Origin: Verrucomicrobiia bacterium
GTDB lineage: Bacteria; Verrucomicrobiota; Verrucomicrobiia; Limisphaerales; JAEYXS01
Direction of reading: 5' to 3'
Length of the DNA stretch: 64,000 nt
Assembly (NCBI GenBank): GCA_036405135.1
Contig: DASWYF010000022.1
Span: 1-64,000, forward strand
Positions 53,814 to 62,373 of the stretch are shown here, one piece after another. The notes under the pieces are model-generated. The model had not been told where the DNA came from, did not search any database, and saw only the letters and a list, made by a program, of their open reading frames with translations. A program made the position numbers and the translations under genes. How positions within the stretch are numbered: position 1 is the first letter of the stretch; each line of letters starts with the position of its first letter.

Positions 53814-54868
53814 GAGCCCGCAGGAATCTTCGCGCCTTGGCGCGTGATCTGTTCGGTGATCTCCAAGGCGAGGTCGAGAGCCTGTTTGGCGGATTCACCG
53901 CTGACACGCGGCTGCTGGCGTTCGCGAACGCAAGATACGAAATGCTGCAGTTCCAGTTTGAGCGGTTCGTCTTTCACGATCGGCACCGGTTCACGCACGA
54001 TCTTCTTGCCAGCGAACTCGCTCACGATCGTGGAGTCATTCGCGCTCAGCAATTTCTTGAGCAAAGATGACTCCTGTTCATCAGAACGGGCCAATCGATA
54101 GAGGAAGCCTTGTTGCGCGCGGTAATCCAGCGAGATGTAGCTGCTGCTCGTCGTGCCGCCGCTGAACACGCGGATCTTGCGCATGCGCTCCGGGCTGATA
54201 CGGCTGGCGGTGAGATTCGCCACGCAACCATTTTCGAAGCGTAGGCGAACATTCGCGATGTCTTCCGTGGTACTTAGCACGGGAATACCTACGGCATCCA
54301 CACTCACGACGCGCGAATTGACGAACGCCAGAACCACATCGAGATCATGGATCATCAGATCCAATACCACACCGATATCGATGCTGCGGGCAGGGTAGGG
54401 GGAGAGCCGGTGTGCTTCGATGAACTTGGGTTGCGTGGCGGCTTTTTGCAGATAATCGAAAACCGGATTGAACCGCTCTACATGACCCACCTGGAGGATC
54501 AGTTTATTTTGCTGGGACAAATGTACCAGTTCAGCGGCCTGATCGGCGCGCTCGGTCATCGGTTTTTCCACCAGCACATGTTTGCCTTGGGAGAGCAAAT
54601 CCTTGGCGATGGCATGGTGGGTGATGGTGGGGGTCACTACGCTAAAGGCGTCGGCGGCTTCAGCGAGACCCTGGATGGTCGGGAAGATTTTGACACCCAG
54701 CTTGTCGGCCACACGTTGGGCATTATCGGCAAAAGAGTCGTAGATGCCTACGAACTCGCATTGCCCCGCCGTTGCCAGCTCGGCATAGAGGCGCGCATGC
54801 TCTTTGCCCAGCGAGCCGGTTCCGATGACGCCGACCCGCACACGTTGATTTGACTTGCCCGATTCCAT
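53810..54868 (-). CDS. Gfo/Idh/MocA-family oxidoreductase coupled to lpxB
   Basis: A 352-residue cytosolic NAD(P)-dependent dehydrogenase. VRVGVIGTGSLGKEHARLYA is the Rossmann motif (about residues 9-28), and HVLVEKPMTERADQA carries the EKP. There is no signal peptide, unlike the other family member at 34510. ATG at 54868 is chosen; 54910 would add 14 residues. It overlaps lpxB by 4 bases (ATGA), so it is probably translated together with it. Such oxidoreductases beside lpxB may modify UDP-GlcNAc or another lipid A precursor; GnnA is a family example, but its GnnB partner is not in this window. Confidence 0.88.
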   Translation of the reverse strand: MESGKSNQRVRVGVIGTGSLGKEHARLYAELATAGQCEFVGIYDSFADNAQRVADKLGVKIFPTIQGLAEAADAFSVVTPTITHHAIAKDLLSQGKHVLVEKPMTERADQAAELVHLSQQNKLILQVGHVERFNPVFDYLQKAATQPKFIEAHRLSPYPARSIDIGVVLDLMIHDLDVVLAFVNSRVVSVDAVGIPVLSTTEDIANVRLRFENGCVANLTASRISPERMRKIRVFSGGTTSSSYISLDYRAQQGFLYRLARSDEQESSLLKKLLSANDSTIVSEFAGKKIVREPVPIVKDEPLKLELQHFVSCVRERQQPRVSGESAKQALDLALEITEQITRQGAKIPAGS

Positions 54869-54955
54869 GTGGCAGCAGTCTGCCTGTGAGGTGGCACCCT
54901 GACACGCCAAAAATTTGAGCCTTGTCCGGTCCGTTGAACTGCCTACATTTCGCGC

Positions 54956-55606
54956 GTGGAAACAATGGTCTATCTGGTGACCGCTATCGTCGCGTACTTT
55001 TTGGGATCTATCCCCACGGGGTATCTTGTGGCGAAGGCCAAAGGCATCGATATCCGCTCTGTAGGCAGCGGTAATATCGGGGCCACGAATGTTTTTCGCA
55101 TCTTGGGCAAGGGGCCGGGCATCTTCGTTCTTTCCGTGGATGCGCTGAAAGGCTTCTTGGCGGTGGGGTTAGTGGCAAATCTGGTGTGGCAATTCTTGGG
55201 CGATCAAGCGGCAGGTGGAAACGATATCCGCCATCATCTGAAAATCGTGGCCGGTATCTGCGCCGTCTTGGGGCATAACTACACCTGCTGGCTGAAGTTC
55301 AAAGGTGGAAAAGGGATCGCAACTTCGGCGGGCGTGTTGATTGGTTTGGTGCCATATGCGTTCCTCGTGGCGTTGGCCACATGGCTCATCGTTTTCTTTG
55401 CGAGCAAGTATGTTTCTCTGGCTTCGATCTTGGCGGCGGTTGTGCTGCCGTTTGCCACATGGCAATTACATGGACGGACTTCTTTGATCGTCATCACCAC
55501 CGTGATGTCCGTGCTTGCCATCTATAAGCATCGCGCCAATATCCAGCGCTTGCGCGCCGGGACGGAAAATCGTATCGGTGGCAACAAGACCAAACCTCCG
55601 GCATGA
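54956..55606 (+). CDS. plsY: Glycerol-3-phosphate acyltransferase (PlsY)
   Basis: Transfers an acyl group from acyl phosphate to glycerol 3-phosphate, the first step of membrane phospholipid synthesis. The 216-residue membrane protein shows FLGSIPTGYLVAK, GSGNIGATNVFRILGK, HNYTCWLKFKGGKGIATSAG and later membrane helices of PlsY. Start is GTG 54956 or ATG 54965. It lies divergent from the Gfo/Idh-lpxB pair, with about 87 bases between them, and overlaps gpsA by 4 bases (ATGA). Confidence 0.94.
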   Translation: METMVYLVTAIVAYFLGSIPTGYLVAKAKGIDIRSVGSGNIGATNVFRILGKGPGIFVLSVDALKGFLAVGLVANLVWQFLGDQAAGGNDIRHHLKIVAGICAVLGHNYTCWLKFKGGKGIATSAGVLIGLVPYAFLVALATWLIVFFASKYVSLASILAAVVLPFATWQLHGRTSLIVITTVMSVLAIYKHRANIQRLRAGTENRIGGNKTKPPA

Positions 55607-56586
55607 AGATCACTGTTCTTGGAGCGGGTGCGTGGGGCACCGCCTTGGCCCGCCTGTTACATCAGGCGGAAGGTGCGGACGTGACCCTGTGGGGCCACAA
55701 TCCCCAGCACTTGCAAGACCTCAAGACCACGCGCATCAATACGCGCTATCTGCCGGGCGTGAAATTGCCCACGGGTCTTAAGCTGGAAACCGATCTCGCT
55801 AAAGCGGTCAAAGGCAGCGAATGCCTCGTGGTCGCATTGCCATCCAAGGCATTTCGTACGGTGACGAAACGCTTGGCCGATTATTCCGGTCTGGTGGTCA
55901 GCGTCACCAAGGGCATCGAGTATGATACTGGTCTGACGATGTGCGGCATCTTGGAGCAGACGATGCCCAAAGGCGTGCATGTGACGCTTTCCGGTCCGTC
56001 CATCGCGCATGAAGTGGCGCGTAATATTCCATCAGCGGTAGTCGTCGCCAGCCCGGATAAGAAGGCTGCCAAAAAGGTGCAGCAGCTTTTCCATCGTCCT
56101 TACTTCCGCGTTTACAGCAGCAACGATATGCTCGGTGTGGAACTCGGCGGTGCGTTGAAGAATGTCATCGCGATCGCAGCGGGTGTGTGCGATGGCTTGG
56201 GCTTTGGTGATAACTCCAAGGCCGCGCTCATCACTCGCTCCATTGTGGAAATCAGCCGATTGGGTGTGGCCTGTGGTGCTCAAGCGGAGACATTCGCGGG
56301 TTTGAGCGGTTTGGGAGATTTGACGGTGACGTGCTTCTCGAAGCACAGCCGTAATCGCACTTTCGGTGAACGTCTGGGCAAAGGTGAAGAGATCTCCCAA
56401 ATCCTCTTCACTGGTGTGCATGTGGCTGAAGGTTATCCCACGGCCTGTTCAGCGCATCAGCTTGCGCAGAAGAAGGGGATCGAGGCACCGCTCATCAATG
56501 AGATCTACGCCATGCTCTACGAGGGCAAGAACCCGGGTAAAGCCGTGGAAGACTTGCTCTCGCGTGATTACAAGGCGGAGGATTAA
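55603..56586 (+). CDS. gpsA: NAD(P)-dependent glycerol-3-phosphate dehydrogenase (GpsA)
   Basis: Reduces dihydroxyacetone phosphate to sn-glycerol 3-phosphate, the substrate of PlsY. The 327-residue sequence has the N-terminal motif LGAGAWGTALARLL, the SVTKGIE step, SGPSIAHEV, VELGGALKNVIAIAAG (catalytic Lys) and LSGLGDLTVTCFS, all diagnostic. The 4-base overlap with plsY links the two steps in one operon. Confidence 0.96.
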   Translation: MKITVLGAGAWGTALARLLHQAEGADVTLWGHNPQHLQDLKTTRINTRYLPGVKLPTGLKLETDLAKAVKGSECLVVALPSKAFRTVTKRLADYSGLVVSVTKGIEYDTGLTMCGILEQTMPKGVHVTLSGPSIAHEVARNIPSAVVVASPDKKAAKKVQQLFHRPYFRVYSSNDMLGVELGGALKNVIAIAAGVCDGLGFGDNSKAALITRSIVEISRLGVACGAQAETFAGLSGLGDLTVTCFSKHSRNRTFGERLGKGEEISQILFTGVHVAEGYPTACSAHQLAQKKGIEAPLINEIYAMLYEGKNPGKAVEDLLSRDYKAED

Positions 56587-56591
56587 GCCGC

Positions 56592-58595
56592 TTAGTGTTC
56601 CGGCTCGATCTTGTATTTCAGGCGTGCGCCTTGTTTACGGGCGGCATTGAGGATGCCTGAGATCACCGCAGAATTCGCGTCCATCTTCACCACATAGACG
56701 AGATCGTTGATCTGATTGGTGGCTTGTGTGCGGAAGAGCTGTGGCAACGCGCGGTCCCGGGCGAGATCTTCCAGCGCGCGACCGATCTGCAACATGAGCG
56801 CAAACGATTGGGCTCCTGAGACGGTAGGATTCGCCTCCAACTCCTGACGAAGCTTGCTGACGCGTGCGCCGATAGCTTTGGAAATTTTCACTGCCAGATC
56901 GCTATCGCTGGGGGAAGTCTGCTTTTCCAGTTCCGCCAAATCCTGGCGCACATTCGCGATGAGATCATGCACCATGCCACGGATGACCACGCTGCGTTCA
57001 CCGGGGCGATAGGGATTCGTGGTGATCTGGCCAGGTTGGATTGTTTTGCTGTAAGTATTCTCACGCCACGAGGTGTGCGAGACCACCATGAAATCATTCG
57101 CCTGATCATTCTCCGCCAACATCTGCACGATCTCGGGAATGGAACGGGCGCATTCAACGGCCATCATCTGCCGTTTCAATTCCAGCAGGCTTTCCAAAGT
57201 CGGTGATCCCGGGCGGAACGAGCCAAGCTGCTTTTTATCAATGCCCAAGCGCTTCAGCACCGCCATGGCGCTGCGCACCCAGATGCGGTTCGCTTCAATG
57301 GCTTCCTTGCCCAGATATTGCATCCACTTCTTGATACGCTCGGGTGTTTCATGCTTGAGCGATTCAAGGTAGCGGAAATTGATATACTCCGGGATGTCCG
57401 AGTGGTTATCGCGATGCAGTTCCAGATCGGAGATCAATTCATCGATGTTGTATTCCGGCAGACGTCGGGCCTTCTTCATGATCCACGCCGGGACCAAGCC
57501 GAGATGCCCTTGCAGCTTTTCCATGCCCGGAAGCAGATAGCCGCCATCCAAGGGAGTCATGAGGGGACCGCGCACCGGCCAGGGCAGGCGATGATTCCAT
57601 TGCACACTGGCCCACTGGTTCTGCGCGGCATAAGCCACCTCATCATCCAAGAGGCCATCCAATGGATCGTAAGCGAGGACTTCGCGCAGTGCATTGCGCT
57701 CTTCTTCGGTAAGCTCCTTGAAGCGTTTCGGCTGGACTACGAATTCATTCCACAAAGCCTGCTTCAGAAAGTAAGAGTGGCTGCCCCATAGTCCCCCGAG
57801 CGTCGGCTCGCTGTGATTGTGCAACAGCTCCTGTAGTGGTATGAACGGAGCGATGATGCCGCTCAAGATTTGCGCAGTGGTCTTGATGGAGTTGCTTTCA
57901 TCCACATACGAGTAAACGGTGCTGTAGATGGCCGCGCCGCTGGAATTGCGCACATCATCCACGATGCCGCTGTAAACGACGCGATTGAAAGCTTCTGCTG
58001 GAAGGTCGATGCCCGCCTTTTCCCTCAACGCCCGGCGCGCCGTTTCTGCAGATGTCTCGCGGCCTTCGGGCAATTGCCGGTAAACACCCGCGTCATTGAT
58101 CTCGTACAACTGTCCCTCACCATTCTGAGCGCGAATGCCGCCGGGTAACGCAAAGTAACCGGAAGCACGTTGGGTCAGGAGAACTTCGATGCCCTTTTCA
58201 CCGCGACGCAGCACAACGGTGTCCGCTGCTTCTGTGAAGATTTCGCCGAGCTCATCGCCTTGGCCTTCCACGGGAATCTCCGGGTAACCGGGGAATACTT
58301 GGGCGAAGTCAGGGTGACCGTGGCGATTGGGCGGCAGCATCCGTCCGGTCGGGTCCATGAACCATTGGATATCGGAAAAACGCAGATCAGAGGCAAGGGA
58401 GTGATACCACGGCTTGTTTGGAGCCTTGAGATGTATACGGGTGCGGTGATCGTCCCGGGAATCTTTCAGCGCAGCGAAGTCGATGCTTGCGCGACCGAGT
58501 TTATGCCAGAAAACGTCACCACTGTTTTCAAAGCTGGGAAGCGGCTTTGGCTTCAATCCCGCAAAGCCCGACGGAATGGTTTCCTGCTGGTTCAT
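56592..58595 (-). CDS. Large NUDT9-like Nudix protein
   Basis: A 667-residue soluble protein, much longer than ordinary Nudix hydrolases. The first 250 residues resemble the NUDT9/TRPM2-C-terminal ADP-ribose-pyrophosphatase fold: WFMDPTGRMLPPNRHGH, ADTVVLRRGEKGIEVLLTQR and SGYFALPGGIRAQNGEG. The Nudix box is interrupted and degenerate: after GG (152-153) about 25 residues intervene, and the REUxEE helix reads RALREKAGI (188-196), keeping one Glu of the catalytic set. The rest (about 260-667) is a mostly helical domain of unknown family with conserved-looking WRENTYSKT and RPGERSVVIRGMVHDLIANV. It may bind rather than hydrolyse a nucleotide. It is convergent with gpsA. Confidence 0.7.
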   Translation of the reverse strand: MNQQETIPSGFAGLKPKPLPSFENSGDVFWHKLGRASIDFAALKDSRDDHRTRIHLKAPNKPWYHSLASDLRFSDIQWFMDPTGRMLPPNRHGHPDFAQVFPGYPEIPVEGQGDELGEIFTEAADTVVLRRGEKGIEVLLTQRASGYFALPGGIRAQNGEGQLYEINDAGVYRQLPEGRETSAETARRALREKAGIDLPAEAFNRVVYSGIVDDVRNSSGAAIYSTVYSYVDESNSIKTTAQILSGIIAPFIPLQELLHNHSEPTLGGLWGSHSYFLKQALWNEFVVQPKRFKELTEEERNALREVLAYDPLDGLLDDEVAYAAQNQWASVQWNHRLPWPVRGPLMTPLDGGYLLPGMEKLQGHLGLVPAWIMKKARRLPEYNIDELISDLELHRDNHSDIPEYINFRYLESLKHETPERIKKWMQYLGKEAIEANRIWVRSAMAVLKRLGIDKKQLGSFRPGSPTLESLLELKRQMMAVECARSIPEIVQMLAENDQANDFMVVSHTSWRENTYSKTIQPGQITTNPYRPGERSVVIRGMVHDLIANVRQDLAELEKQTSPSDSDLAVKISKAIGARVSKLRQELEANPTVSGAQSFALMLQIGRALEDLARDRALPQLFRTQATNQINDLVYVVKMDANSAVISGILNAARKQGARLKYKIEPEH

Positions 58596-58690
58596 GGCGA
58601 TACCCCGTGACCTCGAAAGGCTACGGGGTAAGCCAATTTATGTAAAGAATTGTCCCGGAAAAACTGGTGACGTTTTGAAGGTCAAAACGG

Positions 58691-59296
58691 TCACAGCTCT
58701 GCCTTCATCAGACCTAGCAGATCGGAATATTCATCCACTGCGCGGAACTGCGGGAACTGCTTCTTGATAGCCTCGGGTGAGTGGAAGAGGAAGCCCACAT
58801 GCGCCTCACCTAGCATCGTCGTATCATTGAAAGAGTCCCCGGCGGCGATGATCTTGTAATTTAGGATCTTCAGCGCAGCTACAGCCTTCTGCTTCTGGTT
58901 ATCCTGACGCAGCTTGTAGTTCACGATGCGATCTTCCTTCACCTCGAGCTTGTGGCAAAGGATGGTGGGCCAACCGAGCTGGCGCATGAGCGGTTGGGCG
59001 AACTCTTCGAAGGTGTCCGAAAGGATGATCACTTGCGTCAAGGAACGCAGTTCATCGAGGAATTCCTTGCCGCCAGCCAAGGGGCTGAGTGTGCCGATGA
59101 CTTCTTGGATGTCGGAGAGTTTCAGGCCATGGCGGTCGAGAATCTCCAGACGACCGCGCATGAGCTTGTCATAATCCGGCTCATCACGCGTGGTGCGGCG
59201 CAGTTCGGGAATCTTCGTCTTTTCGGCGACGGCGATCCAAATCTCAGGCACCAAAACGCCTTCCAAATCCAAGGTGACAATCGTCTGTTGTTTCAC
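58691..59296 (-). CDS. thrH: ThrH-type phosphoserine phosphatase / homoserine kinase
   Basis: A 201-residue HAD-family protein very close in plan to ThrH, which acts as phosphoserine phosphatase and phosphoserine:homoserine phosphotransferase. Motif I is LDLEGVLVPEIWIAVAEKT (DxE rather than DxD, as in ThrH), followed by TTRDEPDYDKLMRGRLEIL, VIILSDTFEEFAQPLMRQLG and AAGDSFNDTTMLGEAHVGFL. It should serve serine or threonine metabolism. It is followed by the unrelated NUDT9-like gene, with which it may share a transcript. Confidence 0.93.
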   Translation of the reverse strand: MKQQTIVTLDLEGVLVPEIWIAVAEKTKIPELRRTTRDEPDYDKLMRGRLEILDRHGLKLSDIQEVIGTLSPLAGGKEFLDELRSLTQVIILSDTFEEFAQPLMRQLGWPTILCHKLEVKEDRIVNYKLRQDNQKQKAVAALKILNYKIIAAGDSFNDTTMLGEAHVGFLFHSPEAIKKQFPQFRAVDEYSDLLGLMKAEL

Positions 59297-59344
59297 GGCG
59301 CGGGAGGTTGGAGATGGATGCGGGTTTTGTCGAGATTAGACCTT

Positions 59345-60823
59345 TCAATCGATCTCCACTTTGCGCAACTCCGTCTTAAGAATCTTACCTGTCGCATTGC
59401 GCGGCAGGGCAGGCACGACGATGACTTTGCGCGGAACTTTGTAGTCGGCCATCTTCTCGCGGATGAAGGCGAGCAGGGCTTTTTCATCCAGCGTCACACC
59501 TTCGTTCAATGCCACGAAAGCAACGGCTTGTTCACCACGGCGCGCATCCGGTTTGCCGATAACGGCGGTTTCCTTGATGCCGGGGAATTTATAGATGACT
59601 TCCTCGATCTCGCGCGGATAGACGTTGATGCCGTTCACCAGCAACATGTCTTTCTTACGATCGGTGATATAGAAGAAATGGTCCGCATCGCGATGGCCGA
59701 CATCGCCGGTGTAGAGCCAGCCGCCGCGCAAGACGAGGGCGCTTTCCTCCGGTTGCTTCCAGTAGCCTTGCATCACGTTCGGGCCTTTGATGCATATCTC
59801 GCCGGTCACGTCGTGTGGTTGGGCATTGCCCGATTCATCGCGGATGCTAAGTTCAACATCGGGAATAGCGACACCAACGGAACCGGGCTTTTGCGGTCCA
59901 TTGATGGGATTCACCGAGGCGACCGGGCTGCTCTCCGTGGGACCGTAGCCTTCGAGGAATTTGATCTTGGGGAAGCGTTGTTGGAATTGATGCAAGACTT
60001 CCATCGGCAACGGAGCGCCACCGCTAACGCAAAGGCGGAGATTCAATTCAATGCCTTGCGGCAGGGAAGCGAGTGCACGATGAATTTGCGGAACGGCAGG
60101 AAGAACTGTGCCGCGATGGCGGATGATTTCTTCGAGCACGTGCTTCATCGGATGCAGCGATTTCACGAGCAAAATGCTCGCGCCACCGATGAGCGGCAGC
60201 AATGAGCCCACGGTGAACATGAAGCTGTGGAACTGCGGGAGCATGACCACGATGCGGTCATCCGCTGTCATCTCCAGTGCTTGAACGCAACTCTTCACGT
60301 TCGCGAGGAAATTGCCGTGCGTGAGCATCGCGCCTTTCGGACGACCTGTGGTGCCTGAGGTGTAGAGCAGGGCAGCCAGCTCGTTCTTATAGCGGCGGAC
60401 GGGTTCGATGGAGTCGTCTTCCGTGGTGGTGAATTGCTCCACGAAGATATAACGGATATCAGGCACGAGAGTCTTCACCTTGGCCTGATGTTCGGTAAGG
60501 CTCTGGTCCGTGATAACGATCTTCGCCCCAGAATCATTAAGGATAAAGGCGACTTCATCCGGCTTGAGGAAATTGTTCACCATCACCACCACTCCGCCAG
60601 CATGCCAGGAGCCGAAGATGGCGACGGGAAATTCCGGGCAATTCTTCACCCACACGGCCACGCGGTCACCAGGTTTCAAACCGAATTCATTGATCAAACG
60701 CTGGCTCAGGGCGCGGACCTGCGCGAGCAAGCGGGCATAAGTAATCTTGTCATCACCCCAAAAAATCGCCGTGCGGGACAGCGATGAACCGGCCATGTCG
60801 ATAAATTCCTCGTGGAGACTCAT
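59345..60823 (-). CDS. Long-chain acyl-CoA synthetase (AMP-forming)
   Basis: A 492-residue adenylate-forming ligase. The P-loop ALLYTSGTTGRPKGAMLTHG (about residue 150), EGYGPTESSPVASVN, the ADP/AMP loop GWLYTGDVGHRD, and the C-terminal GINVYPREIEEVI and NATGKILKTELRK are all present, including the catalytic Lys. It activates a carboxylic acid, most likely a long-chain fatty acid, to its CoA ester. The promoter has an operator-like palindrome between -35 and -10. Confidence 0.92.
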   Translation of the reverse strand: MSLHEEFIDMAGSSLSRTAIFWGDDKITYARLLAQVRALSQRLINEFGLKPGDRVAVWVKNCPEFPVAIFGSWHAGGVVVMVNNFLKPDEVAFILNDSGAKIVITDQSLTEHQAKVKTLVPDIRYIFVEQFTTTEDDSIEPVRRYKNELAALLYTSGTTGRPKGAMLTHGNFLANVKSCVQALEMTADDRIVVMLPQFHSFMFTVGSLLPLIGGASILLVKSLHPMKHVLEEIIRHRGTVLPAVPQIHRALASLPQGIELNLRLCVSGGAPLPMEVLHQFQQRFPKIKFLEGYGPTESSPVASVNPINGPQKPGSVGVAIPDVELSIRDESGNAQPHDVTGEICIKGPNVMQGYWKQPEESALVLRGGWLYTGDVGHRDADHFFYITDRKKDMLLVNGINVYPREIEEVIYKFPGIKETAVIGKPDARRGEQAVAFVALNEGVTLDEKALLAFIREKMADYKVPRKVIVVPALPRNATGKILKTELRKVEID

Positions 60824-60884
60824 TGTGCGGACTTAGATACCTGTTTCGCTTTAGTGTGAAAAGAAAATAGGACGTATACGGACG

Positions 60885-60913
60885 AATATATCCTACCGTC
60901 CGGTAGCTTGTCA
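60885..60913 (-). promoter_or_regulatory. Promoter of the acyl-CoA ligase with embedded palindrome
   Basis: Minus strand: TGACAA (60913-60908), a 17-base spacer and TATATT (60890-60885). The spacer holds CTACCG-GA-CGGTAG, a palindrome with 6-base arms (60893-60906). Placing an operator there would let a dimeric repressor block the promoter. The expected leader is about 55 bases. Confidence 0.6.
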
Positions 60914-60935
60914 GTGTTGCACGGCGAGAGAAATA

Positions 60936-61658
60936 TCAGCGCAATTCTTTGCCGAAATCTTTCAACCATTGTTCCGCTTCTTTATGTCGAGGAAAAGCGC
61001 TGGCGACGTGCTGCCAGAAACGGGCGGAATGGTTCATCTCCCGCAAGTGCATAAGCTCATGCACGATGACGTATTCCAACACGAAGAGAGGTGCTTGAAT
61101 GAGTCGCCAGTTCAGCGAGATGGTCTTGCGCGCAGAGCAAGAACCCCAGCGGGATTTCTGATCGCGGATCGAAACGTGTTTTACTTCCGATCCATGTTGT
61201 CTGGCCAAGGTTTGGACTAGTTTGGGAAATTCTTCTTCCGCAAGCGTTCGCAAGTGCAGTTCAATGAGCGGTCGCCAGTCGTCTTTGGCGACGTTGCTGC
61301 TGATCATCTGATCACAGAAATGTAGAGTGTGGATGGAATCGTGAGTATGAACTTGCAGTGGGATTTTCTCTCCGCGAAACCGGATGAGCGAACCGTGCAT
61401 GACAGGTTGCGCGATTTGTTTGCGGGCTAAAACCTTGGCGCGATGCTGGATGATCCACTCATTTTGACGGGCGACAAAGCGCATGGCTTCTTCACGATTG
61501 CCATAACGCGGGATGGTCACGCGCAAGCTGCCGTCCGGGCGGATGCGCAGGAGGTAACGGCGAGCTTTGCGGTTGTGGTGGATTTTCAGCGGTATCTCAC
61601 CTGATTCACTCGACAGAACTATCTCATCACTGACTGTCACAGCACTTTGATACCGCAT
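60936..61658 (-). CDS. YgjP-like zinc metallopeptidase (DUF45)
   Basis: A 240-residue protein with an HExxH-type zinc site: VIVHELMHLREMNHSARFWQ (about residues 190-209). The upstream part (RRYLLRIRPDGSLRVTIPRY, EEAMRFVARQNEWIIQ) matches the YgjP/DUF45 family, whose members include a UTP pyrophosphatase-annotated group and metal-dependent peptidases. Exact activity is uncertain. Its start overlaps the vapC stop by 22 bases, so the two may be translationally linked. Confidence 0.87.
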   Translation of the reverse strand: MRYQSAVTVSDEIVLSSESGEIPLKIHHNRKARRYLLRIRPDGSLRVTIPRYGNREEAMRFVARQNEWIIQHRAKVLARKQIAQPVMHGSLIRFRGEKIPLQVHTHDSIHTLHFCDQMISSNVAKDDWRPLIELHLRTLAEEEFPKLVQTLARQHGSEVKHVSIRDQKSRWGSCSARKTISLNWRLIQAPLFVLEYVIVHELMHLREMNHSARFWQHVASAFPRHKEAEQWLKDFGKELR

Positions 61659-62053
61659 TTTCTGGCGGCGAATTGCAATTGGGCATCCTTAGTGGCCAGT
61701 GGCAGTGATTTGCGGATGGCTAATTCGAGATAAACTGCATCATAGACGGTCAATCCATGCTGTTCTGCCAAGGTGTACAAACGTGTAAAAGCGATTACGG
61801 TTGATTCGTGGTCAACTTGTAAGTTCAAGCGTTCCAGTCGAGCTAATGCGGTGGAGCAATCGGCTTCAGTCAGTTTTTTACGGCGAACCAGCACGGCTAG
61901 CACATTGGCCATTTCTATGAACCATAGGGAGGGGACATGAAGTTTCGCGCCCTGCTTGACATCGACTAGCAAGCGGACGGACAAATCCGTTGATTGATCG
62001 GGATGGACCCAGCCAATAGCGATGGAGCTATCGACTACGAATGGATCTGTCAC
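61637..62053 (-). CDS. vapC: VapC-family PIN ribonuclease toxin
   Basis: A 138-residue PIN-domain protein. The first acidic residue is in FVVDSSIAIGWV; WFIEMANVLAVLVRRKKL holds the helix-2 Glu, and LTVYDAVYLELAIRKSLPLA and TKDAQL give the last acidic pair. Toxins of this kind cut tRNA or other RNA. The start overlaps the antitoxin stop by 4 bases (ATGA), the typical arrangement of type II modules. The neighbouring YgjP-like gene overlaps its 3' end. Confidence 0.92.
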   Translation of the reverse strand: MTDPFVVDSSIAIGWVHPDQSTDLSVRLLVDVKQGAKLHVPSLWFIEMANVLAVLVRRKKLTEADCSTALARLERLNLQVDHESTVIAFTRLYTLAEQHGLTVYDAVYLELAIRKSLPLATKDAQLQFAARKCGIKVL

Positions 62054-62313
62054 TTCCTTCCTTCCTCCAACGCAGAACGGACATCTTGATCGGTCAGCTT
62101 GCGGCCGCTTCGCTTGCGGGCGGCGATTTGCTGCCTTAATTCATTGAGGCCATTTACAGCGTCCTGTACGTCAGCGAGGCTGTTGCGGTTTTCAGGCACA
62201 ATTCGTGCAACCGGTTTGTCGTGCCGGGTGATGACAATCTCTTCGCCGGTCGCAACGCGGTCCAGCAATTCGCCAAAGCGCGTCTTGGCGTCAAATGCAG
62301 TTATAGTTGCCAT
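62050..62313 (-). CDS. vapB: Phd/YefM-family antitoxin
   Basis: An 87-residue DNA-binding antitoxin. The N-terminal half is the Phd/YefM fold: ITAFDAKTRFGELLDRVATG, EEIVITRHDKPVARIVPE. The C-terminal half, with QQIAARKRSGRKLTDQDVRS, is the flexible arm expected to wrap the toxin. It overlaps vapC by 4 bases and probably represses the shared promoter. The symbol vapB is used by position; the fold is Phd rather than the AbrB-type VapB. Confidence 0.88.
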   Translation of the reverse strand: MATITAFDAKTRFGELLDRVATGEEIVITRHDKPVARIVPENRNSLADVQDAVNGLNELRQQIAARKRSGRKLTDQDVRSALEEGRK

Positions 62314-62373
62314 AGCTTTAAATTAACCAGTCTTTAACCAGTTTAAGCGATACGCTTTGCTTTTGCAAGCGGA

